A DNA stretch of 35,360 bases. It comes from 2-01-FULL-33-17 sp964401705 (lineage in GTDB: Bacteria > Patescibacteriota > Minisyncoccia > Phycocordibacterales > UBA9973). Both the position numbers and the translations under genes were made by a program. Under the pieces are notes generated by a model that had not been told where the DNA came from, did no database searches, and worked only from the letters and a program-made list of their open reading frames with translations. Shown in pieces: positions 15,369 to 23,267 of the stretch; within the stretch, counting starts at the first letter, position 1, and every line of letters begins with the position of its first letter. The stretch is taken from assembly GCA_964401705.1 (NCBI GenBank), contig CAYNZJ010000006.1, positions 1-35,360 on the forward strand. The letters run 5' to 3'.

Positions 15369-18300
15369 TTAGTTTTGTATATCATTAGCTTCTAAATCAT
15401 TCACAGTTTCTTCGGACATTATTTCTTCAACTTCGGGCATAACTGGCATATCAGCATTATCAATTTGGTCATCAGTATCATCATTTGATAATTTTCGTAA
15501 ATCAACATCTAATGCTAAACCTCTAAGATATGAAAGCATAACATTAAATGATGCTGGTGAATGTGGTTCTGGGATTATATTACCTTTGATGATTGCATCA
15601 AATGTTTGTGAACGGCCTTGGATATCATCTGACTTAACTGTAAGCATTTCACGCAAAATGTTCGATGCTCCATAACCTTCAAGCGCCCAGACCTCCATTT
15701 CTCCAAATCTTTGTCCTCCAGACTGAGCTTTACCACCAAGTGGTTGTTGTGTGATTAATGAATACGGACCAATAGCACGCATGTGTAGTTTGTCTTCAAC
15801 CATGTGATGCAGTTTAAGCATGTATTTCATACCAATAGCAATGTCTTGATCAAAGGCTTCACCTGTACGTCCATCATAAAGAGTAACGCGACCAGATTCT
15901 GGCATACCAGCTTTTATTAATTCACTTTGAATTTCATCTACTGTTGCTCCCATAAATGGTGGAACAATTGCTTGGTAACCTAATTTTTCTGCAGCTAAAC
16001 CTAAATGGATTTCAAGAATTTGCCCCAAGTTCATACGAGATGGAATACCCAGTGGAGTAAGTAATATCTCCATTGGTGTACCATCTTGCATGTATGGCAT
16101 TTCTTCAATTGGAAGAATCCGTGAAATAACACCTTTGTTACCATGACGACCAGCTAGCTTATCACCAACTGAAATATTTCGAACTTGTGCTATTTCAATA
16201 ATTATCCTCTTTAAGATTCCTGATTCTAATTTATGCCCAGCATCACGTGAGAAAACCTTAACCCCTACAACACGGCCTTTTTTACCATGCTCAAGCCTTA
16301 GTGATGTGTCTTTAACATCACGTGCTTTTTCAGCAAAAATAGAACGGAGAAGTCTTTCTTCTGGAGTTAATTCTGTTTCACCTTTTGGTGTAATTTTACC
16401 AACCAAAATATCATTTTCACGAACCTCGGCTCCAATACGAATTACCCCATCTTCATCAAGGTCTTTTAATTTTAGTTCACCAACATTTGGAATATCTCGA
16501 GTTGTTTGTTCGGGTCCAAGTTTTGTATCACGAACATTACATACGAATTCAGTTGTATAAATAGAAGTAAAAATACTACGACGAACTAAATCTTCAGATA
16601 AGATTATCGCATCTTCAAAATTAGCTCCATTCCATGTCATAAAAGCAACACGGACATTTTGACCTAGTGCAATTTCTCCATTAACAGTTGAACTAGTATC
16701 CGCTAAAATATCACCAACTTTAACAACGTCCCCAATATTTACAACTGGTCTTTGATGGAAGACATTAAAGTTGTTTGTTCGAGAAAAGTTTACAAGATTA
16801 TAAGTATGGTTTTTACTTGCTTTATCTTTAACCATGATTCTTTTACCGTCTACATATGTAACAGTACCAGCATGATTAGCTAGAATAAGACGTCCGGAAT
16901 CGCGTCCAGCTAAAGCTTCGATACCAGTAGCAACTAATGGCGCCATTGGGATAATACACGGTACAGCTTGTTTTTGCATGTTTGATCCCATCAGAGCACG
17001 TGTACCTTCATCGTGTTCCAAAAATGGAATCATTGATGTAGCTAATGAAAAAGCTTGGTTTGGAGCAACATCGACATAATCAACGTCTTCTCTTCTTGCT
17101 AGTCCTGGAGATGTTCGAATACGTGATTCAACAAAATCTTGAGCGATCATTCCTTTGTCATCATAATCAAGACCTGCATGGGCAATGATTGAACGTTCTT
17201 CTTCAAGTGCATTTAAATAAACAATTTCACCAGTAATTTTACCTTTTACAACTTTAACGTATGGGGTTTCAATGATTCCAAATTCGTTAATTTTTGCATA
17301 TGTTGCAAGGTGAAGAATAAGACCAATGTTTGGACCTTCTGGAGTATGGATTGGACATACACGACCATAGTGTGATGTATGCACGTCACGGACTTCAAGC
17401 CCGGCACGCTCGCGAGTTAAACCACCAGGCCCAAGAGCTGAGAGTGTTCGAAGATGCTCGAGTTCCGCCAAGACATTTTCTTGGTTCATAAATTGAGACA
17501 ATTGGTTTGTAGTAAAGAATTCTTTAATCCGAGCTTCAAGTGGCCGTTGGTTAAGAATTTGTACAGGTAATGTTGTATCAATATCAATTGTCGACATTCT
17601 ATCTTGAATGTTTCTTTTCATTTGAGTAAACCCAACACGAATTTTTTGTTGAAGCATTTCACCAACATACCGAACACGACGTTGACCAAGGTGGTCAATA
17701 TCATCACTTTTAGAATTTGGAGTTTCGTTAAGATAAATAATATGAGCTAAAATTGACATTACATCATCAGCTCCAAGAGTACGAGTTTCTAAATCTTTTT
17801 CATTGAGAGATTTATCAAATCTTTTATTAAAACGATATCGTCCAACAGGTGATAAATCATATCTTTCTGCTGACATTATTGCTTCTACATATTCACGAGC
17901 GTTGGCTTCATCGGCTAAATCACCATCACGAAGCTTTTTATACATTTCCAAATATGCATTTGCACGATCTTTAGAAGTATCTTTTGCAATAAGCGCATTT
18001 AAAACATCTTTAAGTTTTGTATTTTTACCACAAGCTTTAACGATATCTTCATCAGTTTCTAAACCAAGAGCACGAAGAAGAGTAATAACATTAAATTTAC
18101 GTTTTTTATCAATACGAACATACAAACCACCATCAACTTCAGAATCAATTTCTATCCAGACACCACGAGCTGGAATAATTTTTGCACCAAAATAACGTTT
18201 ACCTTTTAGTTCCTGATCAGTAAAGAACACACCAAAAGACCGGGCAAGTTGTGGCACAATAACTCGCTCGACACCGTTAATGATAAATGTTCCATGAGCA

Positions 18301-18686
18301 GTCATCAGTGGGATATCTGCCATAAAGATTTCTTGCTCTTTAGAACTATTTAAACTTTTATTAGTTAGTTTGACTCGAGCTTTTAATTGCCCTTCATAAG
18401 TTACTTGATTAAATTTAGCATCTTCTTCTGAACATTTTGGTTCAGATAAAGAAAAAGATACAAAATCAAGTTCAAACTTTTTACCAGAATAATCCTTGAT
18501 AGGAGAAAATTCTTTAAAGACTTCTTTAAAGCCATTTGCTACCAACCATTCAAATGAAACCAATTGATTTTCAATTAAAGATGGAAAATCTGTAAAAGGT
18601 TTCTTAAACCTTGAAAATGTTTTTTTGACGCGTTTTTGGTTTGTTGTATGCATACTATTGTTTTTTCTTATAAATTTTTGCAACAT
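15369..18686 (-). CDS. rpoB: RNA polymerase subunit beta
   Basis: Second catalytic subunit of RNA polymerase, 1105 residues. Landmarks include the fork/rifampicin-pocket region (NQLSQFMNQENVLAELEHLR, then LSALGPGGLTRERAG and HTSHYGRVCPIHTPEGPNIG), the active-site lysine region GRHGNKGVISRI, and the C-terminal clamp sequence GGQRFGEMEVWALEGYGA. In the rifampicin cluster the usual D of QFMDQ is N (QFMNQ). At that position substitutions are associated with rifampicin resistance in other bacteria. The first Met is at 18686 and another possible start is at 18653 (MHTTNQK). The gene heads the unit rpoB-rpoC-dnaG-rpoD and is not linked to rplJ-rplL in this window. A promoter lies at 18842-18870 with about 150 nt of leader. 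Confidence 0.97.
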   Translation of the reverse strand: MLQKFIRKNNSMHTTNQKRVKKTFSRFKKPFTDFPSLIENQLVSFEWLVANGFKEVFKEFSPIKDYSGKKFELDFVSFSLSEPKCSEEDAKFNQVTYEGQLKARVKLTNKSLNSSKEQEIFMADIPLMTAHGTFIINGVERVIVPQLARSFGVFFTDQELKGKRYFGAKIIPARGVWIEIDSEVDGGLYVRIDKKRKFNVITLLRALGLETDEDIVKACGKNTKLKDVLNALIAKDTSKDRANAYLEMYKKLRDGDLADEANAREYVEAIMSAERYDLSPVGRYRFNKRFDKSLNEKDLETRTLGADDVMSILAHIIYLNETPNSKSDDIDHLGQRRVRYVGEMLQQKIRVGFTQMKRNIQDRMSTIDIDTTLPVQILNQRPLEARIKEFFTTNQLSQFMNQENVLAELEHLRTLSALGPGGLTRERAGLEVRDVHTSHYGRVCPIHTPEGPNIGLILHLATYAKINEFGIIETPYVKVVKGKITGEIVYLNALEEERSIIAHAGLDYDDKGMIAQDFVESRIRTSPGLARREDVDYVDVAPNQAFSLATSMIPFLEHDEGTRALMGSNMQKQAVPCIIPMAPLVATGIEALAGRDSGRLILANHAGTVTYVDGKRIMVKDKASKNHTYNLVNFSRTNNFNVFHQRPVVNIGDVVKVGDILADTSSTVNGEIALGQNVRVAFMTWNGANFEDAIILSEDLVRRSIFTSIYTTEFVCNVRDTKLGPEQTTRDIPNVGELKLKDLDEDGVIRIGAEVRENDILVGKITPKGETELTPEERLLRSIFAEKARDVKDTSLRLEHGKKGRVVGVKVFSRDAGHKLESGILKRIIIEIAQVRNISVGDKLAGRHGNKGVISRILPIEEMPYMQDGTPMEILLTPLGIPSRMNLGQILEIHLGLAAEKLGYQAIVPPFMGATVDEIQSELIKAGMPESGRVTLYDGRTGEAFDQDIAIGMKYMLKLHHMVEDKLHMRAIGPYSLITQQPLGGKAQSGGQRFGEMEVWALEGYGASNILREMLTVKSDDIQGRSQTFDAIIKGNIIPEPHSPASFNVMLSYLRGLALDVDLRKLSNDDTDDQIDNADMPVMPEVEEIMSEETVNDLEANDIQN

Positions 18687-18835
18687 TTAATAAATAAATA
18701 GACAAAAGACGCGGAAATGAATTCCCCGTTTATCGTGGTGTTTTTTATTTATACCCTTGTCGCATGAGGATAGATTTATCGCCCGAAGGCATTAGGTTTA
18801 ATGGGTGCCGCCCTAATCAAAACTCAATCTGCACT
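18687..18835 (-). promoter_or_regulatory. Long structured 5' leader of rpoB
   Basis: About 150 nt between the predicted start and the rpoB ATG. On the minus strand it contains ATTAGG/CCTAAT (18817-18812 with 18796-18791), directly followed by a GCC-TTCG-GGC hairpin (18790-18781) with a UUCG tetraloop. Further down GGAA/TTCC can pair. No riboswitch class was recognised. It could bind a regulator of polymerase synthesis. Confidence 0.4.
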
Positions 18836-18841
18836 AAAATT

Positions 18842-18870
18842 AGACTACCATAAAATAGCCTGTTTTGCAA
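18842..18870 (-). promoter_or_regulatory. Promoter of the rpoB-rpoC-dnaG-rpoD unit
   Basis: On the minus strand TTGCAA (18870-18865), 17 nt, TAGTCT (18847-18842), with an extended -10 TGG directly before the box. The layout and flanking TTTTATGGTA are shared with the rpsB promoter. Confidence 0.6.
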
Positions 18871-18908
18871 GGAAAATCACAGACCTTGTAGAAGTACTTT
18901 ATTTAACG

Positions 18909-18949
18909 CACCCCACCTAATTCCTCCCCGTGTCCAGGGAGGACTTTAT
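18909..18949 (-). repeat. Palindromic repeat copy at the trmD 3' end
   Basis: Minus strand: AATAAAGTCC, a hairpin CCTCCC/GGGAGG, then GGAATTAGGTGGGG. It shares the order AAAGTCC, G/C hairpin, GGA(A)TTAGG(T)GGGG with the copy inside trmD at 19376-19411, in the same orientation. The TAA stop of trmD lies within its left edge, so the element may have supplied the stop codon. Confidence 0.6.
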
Positions 18950-19701
18950 TTCACAGATTTTTTCCATTCTTCTATTTTTTTATGGTCACCAGAAAGTAGA
19001 ACTTTAGGAACTTTATAACTTTTATCTTTAAAAACTAAGTTCTCCGGCCGAGTATAGATTTCGGAACTTGAAACCCGCTCTTCTTCCCTTGAATCGAAAT
19101 TACCCAGTACACCCGGAATTTGGCGAGAGATGCAATCCACCAATATCATAGCTGGCAATTCCCCGCCGGTTAAAACATAATCCCCAATTGAAATTTGGTC
19201 AAAATCTTTTTTATATTCTTTTTTAAGAATTGTATCTACCCTAGAATCAATACCTTCGTACCGTCCACAAATTAAAATAATATCTGTGTAATTATTTTTC
19301 TTTGAAACTTGAGCGATTTTTTTTGCGTAATTTGTATTAAATTTCTGCCCACTTGGTGAAAAATTTATTATTTTTAAACCCCCTAAATCCCCCTTATCAA
19401 GGGGACTTTTAGCTACTCTCTTTCCACTTTTAACTTTCAATTTTTTAACTATAAAATCGACAGATTTTAGCACAGGTTCGGCCATCATCACCATCCCTGG
19501 GCCACCACCATACGGACGCTCGTCAATTTGAAGTGATACATTTCCATCGGGCCAAATCTTTTTATATTTACCAGATACAAATTTACGTGGATTTATAAAA
19601 TTAACTTTAATTATTTTTTCCTTTTGCGCCCGCGCCAAAATACTCTCGCCTAAATACGAGTCAAACATTTCTGGAAATAATGTAATGATATGGAAATTCA
19701 T
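18946..19701 (-). CDS. trmD: tRNA (guanine-N1)-methyltransferase
   Basis: SPOUT-class enzyme that methylates G37 in tRNAs with a G at position 36, using S-adenosylmethionine, to prevent frameshifting. The 251-residue product shows ITLFPEMFDSYLGESI at the start, ERPYGGGPGM (61-70), ILICGRYEGIDSRV (142-155) and the knotted SAM site SIGDYVLTGGELPAM (171-185). Residues 98-110 (KSPLDKGDLGGLK) interrupt the loop between PVLKSVDFI and the strand IINFSPSGQKF. They are encoded by an in-frame palindromic repeat (19376-19411). The catalytic motifs are intact, so the enzyme is probably active. It lies 13 nt after the 219-residue gene and is the last gene of the rpsP unit. Confidence 0.95.
   Translation of the reverse strand: MNFHIITLFPEMFDSYLGESILARAQKEKIIKVNFINPRKFVSGKYKKIWPDGNVSLQIDERPYGGGPGMVMMAEPVLKSVDFIVKKLKVKSGKRVAKSPLDKGDLGGLKIINFSPSGQKFNTNYAKKIAQVSKKNNYTDIILICGRYEGIDSRVDTILKKEYKKDFDQISIGDYVLTGGELPAMILVDCISRQIPGVLGNFDSREEERVSSSEIYTRPENLVFKDKSYKVPKVLLSGDHKKIEEWKKSVK
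19376..19411 (-). repeat. Palindromic repeat inserted in frame in trmD
   Basis: Minus strand: TAAAAGTCC, the hairpin CCCCTT-GAT-AAGGGG, then GGATTTAGGGGGTTT. Translated it gives KSPLDKGDLGGLK, a peptide I recall from many unrelated bacterial proteins where the same dispersed repeat has landed in coding sequence. A related copy lies at 18909-18949, about 430 bp away. Confidence 0.65.
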
Positions 19702-19714
19702 AGACTCAATTTCA

Positions 19715-20374
19715 TTATTTTATCTCAACAGAATTCATGACTTTTCTAAATGGATCGTCTAAATTACCCGAAAAAGTTACTACAGGATATTTGGATGATT
19801 TAAGATTAAAAGTCATAAAAACATCATTCATCTGGAACCCAGACATTTCTACAAAGAGTCCACCATGCTCTACAAAGGTCTTAACCCCTTTCATAGTGGT
19901 AGTATTAAATTCATCATTTTTTATTTTTACTTCATATCTACCAAAAGATGGATCATCGTTATTAGTATTAATACCAGGCATTTTTGCGGAAAAAGTCTTT
20001 ATTGGACAATCCGTAGAAAAAGTACCTTGCAAAATTTTTGCTTGATCAAGATGTTTATAATATTTATTGATTTCTGGTTCACCGCAATATTTAGGAACCA
20101 TAAATGAAATTCCAAGATCTTCATTCGTATATGTTCTCCAATCTGCTTTCTCTTCCTCGTTAACAAAAAATATATACCTACTATTATAAATTTTTGAAAC
20201 TTCATCTGTACTTACTGCGTTTGTTTTTTTATCTGATTCTGTAACTGTGTTTATATTTTCTAGAGTTTTTTGTGTCTCTTTATTTTGATTTTTTTTAACA
20301 CCCAAAAAATATCCACCCACAGCAACACAAGCCATAACTATAATAATACTAATTGCTTTTAAAAATGTATTCAT
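19715..20374 (-). CDS. Membrane-anchored extracytoplasmic protein of unknown function
   Basis: A 219-residue protein not assigned to a family. Residues 5-26 (hydrophobic, ending VAVGGYFLG) form a signal anchor, followed by a polar linker rich in Asn, Lys and Thr and an exported domain of about 145 residues. That domain reads as beta-rich (WRTYTNEDLGISFMVPKYC), has two cysteines and is acidic to neutral. The segment NEDLGISFMVP resembles small exported domains common in CPR genomes, often near pili or envelope genes. It has its own promoter (20381-20389) just after the khpA terminator. It occupies the place where rimM would stand in a standard rpsP-trmD operon, but has no resemblance to RimM. 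Confidence 0.7.
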   Translation of the reverse strand: MNTFLKAISIIIVMACVAVGGYFLGVKKNQNKETQKTLENINTVTESDKKTNAVSTDEVSKIYNSRYIFFVNEEEKADWRTYTNEDLGISFMVPKYCGEPEINKYYKHLDQAKILQGTFSTDCPIKTFSAKMPGINTNNDDPSFGRYEVKIKNDEFNTTTMKGVKTFVEHGGLFVEMSGFQMNDVFMTFNLKSSKYPVVTFSGNLDDPFRKVMNSVEIK

Positions 20375-20380
20375 ACCAAC

Positions 20381-20389
20381 ACTATACCA
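20381..20389 (-). promoter_or_regulatory. Extended -10 promoter, leaderless geometry (gene at 20374)
   Basis: TGGTATAGT on the minus strand ends exactly 6 nt before the ATG at 20374. It begins at the outer end of the khpA terminator, so the two units are separated by only a few bases. No clear -35. Confidence 0.55.
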
Positions 20390-20425
20390 TAAAAAATCAC
20401 CCCAAGGTATGGGGTGATTTTTTAT
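20389..20425. terminator. Intrinsic terminator after khpA
   Basis: AAAAAATCACCCCA (20391-20404) pairs perfectly with TGGGGTGATTTTTT (20410-20423) around a 5-nt loop. Two more outer pairs extend it to 16 bp. Because the stem has A-run and T-run on opposite sides, it can act in both directions. On the minus strand it ends the rpsP-khpA message. Confidence 0.85.
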
Positions 20426-20439
20426 AACTAGAAACTATT

Positions 20440-20820
20440 TTAAAGTCCTTTTAAGTCAGCTAATGCTTCGTCCATTGTAGCTGAAGGATCAGCAGATACA
20501 GAAGTGTGCATTGGAGTTGAATTATGATTCTCAGATGAAGATCCAGCTGAATGATCTTTATGAACATGTTCGCTACCTGCTGGTTCGTTAATTTTTAGGT
20601 TAACACGAGAATTACTTTTCATACCAATAACACGTAGTAATGTTCGGATAGCTTTAGCAGTGTTACCTTGACGACCAATAACTTTACCCATGTCTTGTGG
20701 ATTAACAGACAAAGTTAAAAGTACGCCCATTTCATCAACAGTACGGATTATTTCTACATCATTTGGATTATCTACTAGTGCCTTGATTATATAATCAAGA
20801 AAGGCTTGATCGCTGTGCAT
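20440..20820 (-). CDS. khpA: KH-domain RNA-binding protein KhpA
   Basis: Small RNA-binding protein; in Gram-positive bacteria KhpA works with KhpB and affects cell division and small-RNA biology. Residues 1-80 form the single KH domain, with the GxxG loop in GKVIGRQGNTAKAIRTLLR and the flanking beta strand SRVNLKINEP. Standard KhpA has 75-80 residues. This one has 126 because of a low-complexity Ser/His/Ala-rich tail (83-126) ending in a short acidic helix (MDEALADLKGL). It is next to rpsP, the usual neighbour in many bacteria. An extended -10 promoter (20867-20875) gives it an additional start of transcription about 46 nt upstream. Confidence 0.88.
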   Translation of the reverse strand: MHSDQAFLDYIIKALVDNPNDVEIIRTVDEMGVLLTLSVNPQDMGKVIGRQGNTAKAIRTLLRVIGMKSNSRVNLKINEPAGSEHVHKDHSAGSSSENHNSTPMHTSVSADPSATMDEALADLKGL

Positions 20821-20866
20821 ATTAAATTATTTTAATTTCTTCTAAAACTCAAAACTGAGTATGCTT

Positions 20867-20875
20867 ATTATACCA
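20867..20875 (-). promoter_or_regulatory. Internal extended -10 promoter for khpA
   Basis: TGGTATAAT on the minus strand between rpsP and khpA, 46 nt before the khpA ATG. The short leader can form the hairpin ACTCA-GTTT-TGAGT. No good -35. Confidence 0.5.
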
Positions 20876-20899
20876 CAGGTATAAAACACAAGCTATAGA

Positions 20900-21205
20900 T
20901 TAGCTTTGTTTTGCGTCTTTTCTTTTACCTGTTTTAGACTTTTTAGGTAAAACATTTTTGACTGTACCTTCTATAATACCTTGTTTAACTAAAAAGTTAT
21001 GAACTGTTTCTGACAGTCCTGCACCTTCACTGATACGCTTTAAAACATTTTCTTTGTTAACAGTAAAAAGGTTTTGTTTTAAATCATAGTTACCCAAAAC
21101 TTCTATAAATTTGCCACTTTTTGTAGCATTTTTTGAATCAGTCAAAACCACACGGAAAGCGGGGTTATTTTTACGCCCAAAGCGTTGTAATCGAATTTTT
21201 AACAT
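20900..21205 (-). CDS. rpsP: 30S ribosomal protein bS16
   Basis: bS16 binds 16S rRNA early in assembly of the body. The 101-residue product opens MLKIRLQRFGRKNNPAFRVV, the hallmark of the family, and continues with FIEVLGNYDLK and ISEGAGLSETVHNFLVKQG. The C-terminal 20 residues are a basic tail. It is the first gene of rpsP-khpA-(anchored protein)-trmD and diverges from rnr. Its promoter ends exactly 6 nt before the ATG, and there is no Shine-Dalgarno, so the message should be leaderless. Confidence 0.96.
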   Translation of the reverse strand: MLKIRLQRFGRKNNPAFRVVLTDSKNATKSGKFIEVLGNYDLKQNLFTVNKENVLKRISEGAGLSETVHNFLVKQGIIEGTVKNVLPKKSKTGKRKDAKQS

Positions 21206-21211
21206 AAATGC

Positions 21212-21240
21212 ATATTATCAATAAATAGCGCTCTAGTCAA
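21212..21240 (-). promoter_or_regulatory. Promoter of rpsP, leaderless geometry
   Basis: On the minus strand TTGACT (21240-21235), 17 nt, TAATAT (21217-21212) with an extended TG (TGATAATAT). The -10 box ends 6 nt before the ATG at 21205. The divergent rnr gene has TATGAT at 21260-21265, again 6 nt before its ATG at 21272. Confidence 0.75.
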
Positions 21241-21271
21241 GCAGGCCAAAATAAGTTACTATGATTTATAT

Positions 21272-23242
21272 ATGAAGAAGCATTCACCCCGCCCAATAGG
21301 CACATCCCCCAACGGGAATAAAAACAAAATAAACAAACCCAAAGCAAATAATCAAAAACCAACTAAAGGTAAACAAAATCAAAAATCAAACAAAACATTG
21401 TCTGGGCAAATTAGAATGAGTAAAACCGGTAATGGGTTTATTGACCTACCTAATGGAGATTCTGTCATAATCCCCCGTGGATATACTGGCAGTGCCATTG
21501 ACCGTGATACTGTAAAAATTAAATTCCTGCCCCCTCGTATAAATAAGACTGGTTCTGCGGGTGAAGTTATAGAAATCATAAAACGTGGAACAGACAAAAT
21601 CGCTGGAGTAATTGATTGTGAAGGTAAAAATTTTTTTGTAAAACCTATTAAAAAATCATACCCCTTTTTAGTTCATATTGAAGAAGGTCATTTAAAAGAT
21701 GCTGTTTGTGGAACTGCAGTGTTAGCTAAAATTACATCTTGGGAAAACAATATACCAGGAAATATTACTGGGCAAGTTATCCATACTTATGGTAAAAGAG
21801 GTGACCACGAAACTGACATGGCACTGATTTTATCTGAAAGTTTAGAGAACCCAAGTTTTGATAAAGCATTAATTGATGCAATCCATAATTTACCCGCAGT
21901 TGATGTTGACCAAGAAATTAAAAAAGGAAGACGTGATTTTCAAAACATCCCAACATGTACTATTGACCCCGAAAGAGCTCAAGACTTTGATGATGCATTA
22001 TCAATCCAAGAATTAAAAAATGGTGATTATGAAATTGGTATCCATATTGCTGATGTATCATATTATGTAACTTTAGGTAGCCCAATTGATATCGAAGCAT
22101 ACCGCCGAGGGACTTCGATATATTTAGTTGACCGTTGTATTCCAATGTTACCTGAAAGATTATCTAATGATTTATGTAGTTTAAAAGAAGGAGTTCCAAG
22201 ACTAACCATGAGTACTGTAGTTACTATGGGACGTGATGGTAGTATTAAAGATACTTGGGTTGGTACAGGAATAATAAAATCAGATAAAAGATTTACATAT
22301 ACTGAAGTTGATGAAATTTTAAAAAATAAATCTGGACTTTTATTTAAAGAATTAAAAACATTAATGGACCTAGCAGAAATAATGGAGAAAAACCGAATAG
22401 CCAGAGGAGCTTTGGTCTTTAACCGTGATGAAGTTAGATTTATATTGGACGAAGCTGGTCGCCCAATCGATATTATTCGTGAGAAATCCAGCCCATCACA
22501 TTTATTAATTGAAAGCTTTATGCTACTAGCAAATAATGTTAATGCAAATATTTTATCTAAAAGAGATGGTGGTCGTGGAAGAACGGAAGGTATGTACCGT
22601 GTTCATGGTGAACCCAATGAATCTGCAGTTATGGAATTGGTTTTGTTTGCCAAAGGTATTGGAGTCAAAACCCCAAGTAATTTAAAAAAACCAATTGAGA
22701 TATTTAAGCATTTAATTAAATCTGTAAAAGATTTACCGATAGCTCCAATAATAGATGAAATGATAATTCGCTCCCAAGCTAAAGCACATTATAGCGAAAT
22801 AAATAGTGGGCACTTTGGACTAGCATTAAAATCATACACTCATTTTACATCACCTATTCGCCGGTATCCGGACTTGGTAGCTCATCGGTTAGTTAAAAGT
22901 ATAATTAATAATACAAAAACAAACTATACTAAAGACGAGCTCCACAACACAGCTGAACATGATAGTGAAAGAGAAGAAAAAGCTACCGAAGCCGAACGAG
23001 CAAGTATTCGTTATAAACAAATTGAATTTTTAGAAAATTCTATAGGGCAAGAATTTAGTGCGGTAGTAGTAAATATTACTGATAATGTTATAAAAGTAAT
23101 TGATAGTAAAACAAATGCAATGGTAACTTGTACCCCTAATCAAGTTAGAGTTAGTTTGGGTGATAGTATAAATTACAAACTACTAACTGCCGACCGCCTG
23201 CAAGATATACTCGAAGGTGAAATAAAAAATAAAACCCAATAA
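21272..23242 (+). CDS. rnr: Ribonuclease R (RNase II/RNB family)
   Basis: A 3'-to-5' exoribonuclease that degrades structured RNA and takes part in RNA quality control. The 656-residue protein starts with a basic Lys/Asn/Pro tail of about 42 residues, followed by a cold-shock-like domain (QIRMSKTGNGFIDLPNG). A second OB fold follows, then the RNB catalytic domain with IDPERAQDFDDALSI, whose D232, D238, D240 and D241 bind the metals, and SYTHFTSPIRRYPDLVAHR. The C-terminal 75 residues (IGQEFSAVVVNITDN onward) read as a compact S1-like domain. The protein is shorter than E. coli RNase R because it lacks long terminal extensions. A TATGAT box 6 nt before the ATG suggests a leaderless message. 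Confidence 0.95.
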   Translation: MKKHSPRPIGTSPNGNKNKINKPKANNQKPTKGKQNQKSNKTLSGQIRMSKTGNGFIDLPNGDSVIIPRGYTGSAIDRDTVKIKFLPPRINKTGSAGEVIEIIKRGTDKIAGVIDCEGKNFFVKPIKKSYPFLVHIEEGHLKDAVCGTAVLAKITSWENNIPGNITGQVIHTYGKRGDHETDMALILSESLENPSFDKALIDAIHNLPAVDVDQEIKKGRRDFQNIPTCTIDPERAQDFDDALSIQELKNGDYEIGIHIADVSYYVTLGSPIDIEAYRRGTSIYLVDRCIPMLPERLSNDLCSLKEGVPRLTMSTVVTMGRDGSIKDTWVGTGIIKSDKRFTYTEVDEILKNKSGLLFKELKTLMDLAEIMEKNRIARGALVFNRDEVRFILDEAGRPIDIIREKSSPSHLLIESFMLLANNVNANILSKRDGGRGRTEGMYRVHGEPNESAVMELVLFAKGIGVKTPSNLKKPIEIFKHLIKSVKDLPIAPIIDEMIIRSQAKAHYSEINSGHFGLALKSYTHFTSPIRRYPDLVAHRLVKSIINNTKTNYTKDELHNTAEHDSEREEKATEAERASIRYKQIEFLENSIGQEFSAVVVNITDNVIKVIDSKTNAMVTCTPNQVRVSLGDSINYKLLTADRLQDILEGEIKNKTQ

Positions 23243-23259
23243 ATTGGGTCTTATTTTTT
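23224..23259. terminator. Bidirectional terminator between rnr and the 1001-residue gene
   Basis: ACCCAAT (23234-23240) and ATTGGGT (23243-23249) are flanked by an A-rich run on the left and a T-rich run on the right that extend the stem. The rnr stop codon (23240-23242) lies at the hairpin tip. It serves both convergent genes. Confidence 0.75.
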
Positions 23260-23267
23260 ATTAAATT

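Noticed and set aside
15368..15385. Upstream rpoC start at 15385
   Set aside because: It overlaps the rpoB coding end and adds six residues that are not family-like. The TAA-T-ATG start at 15367 fits better.
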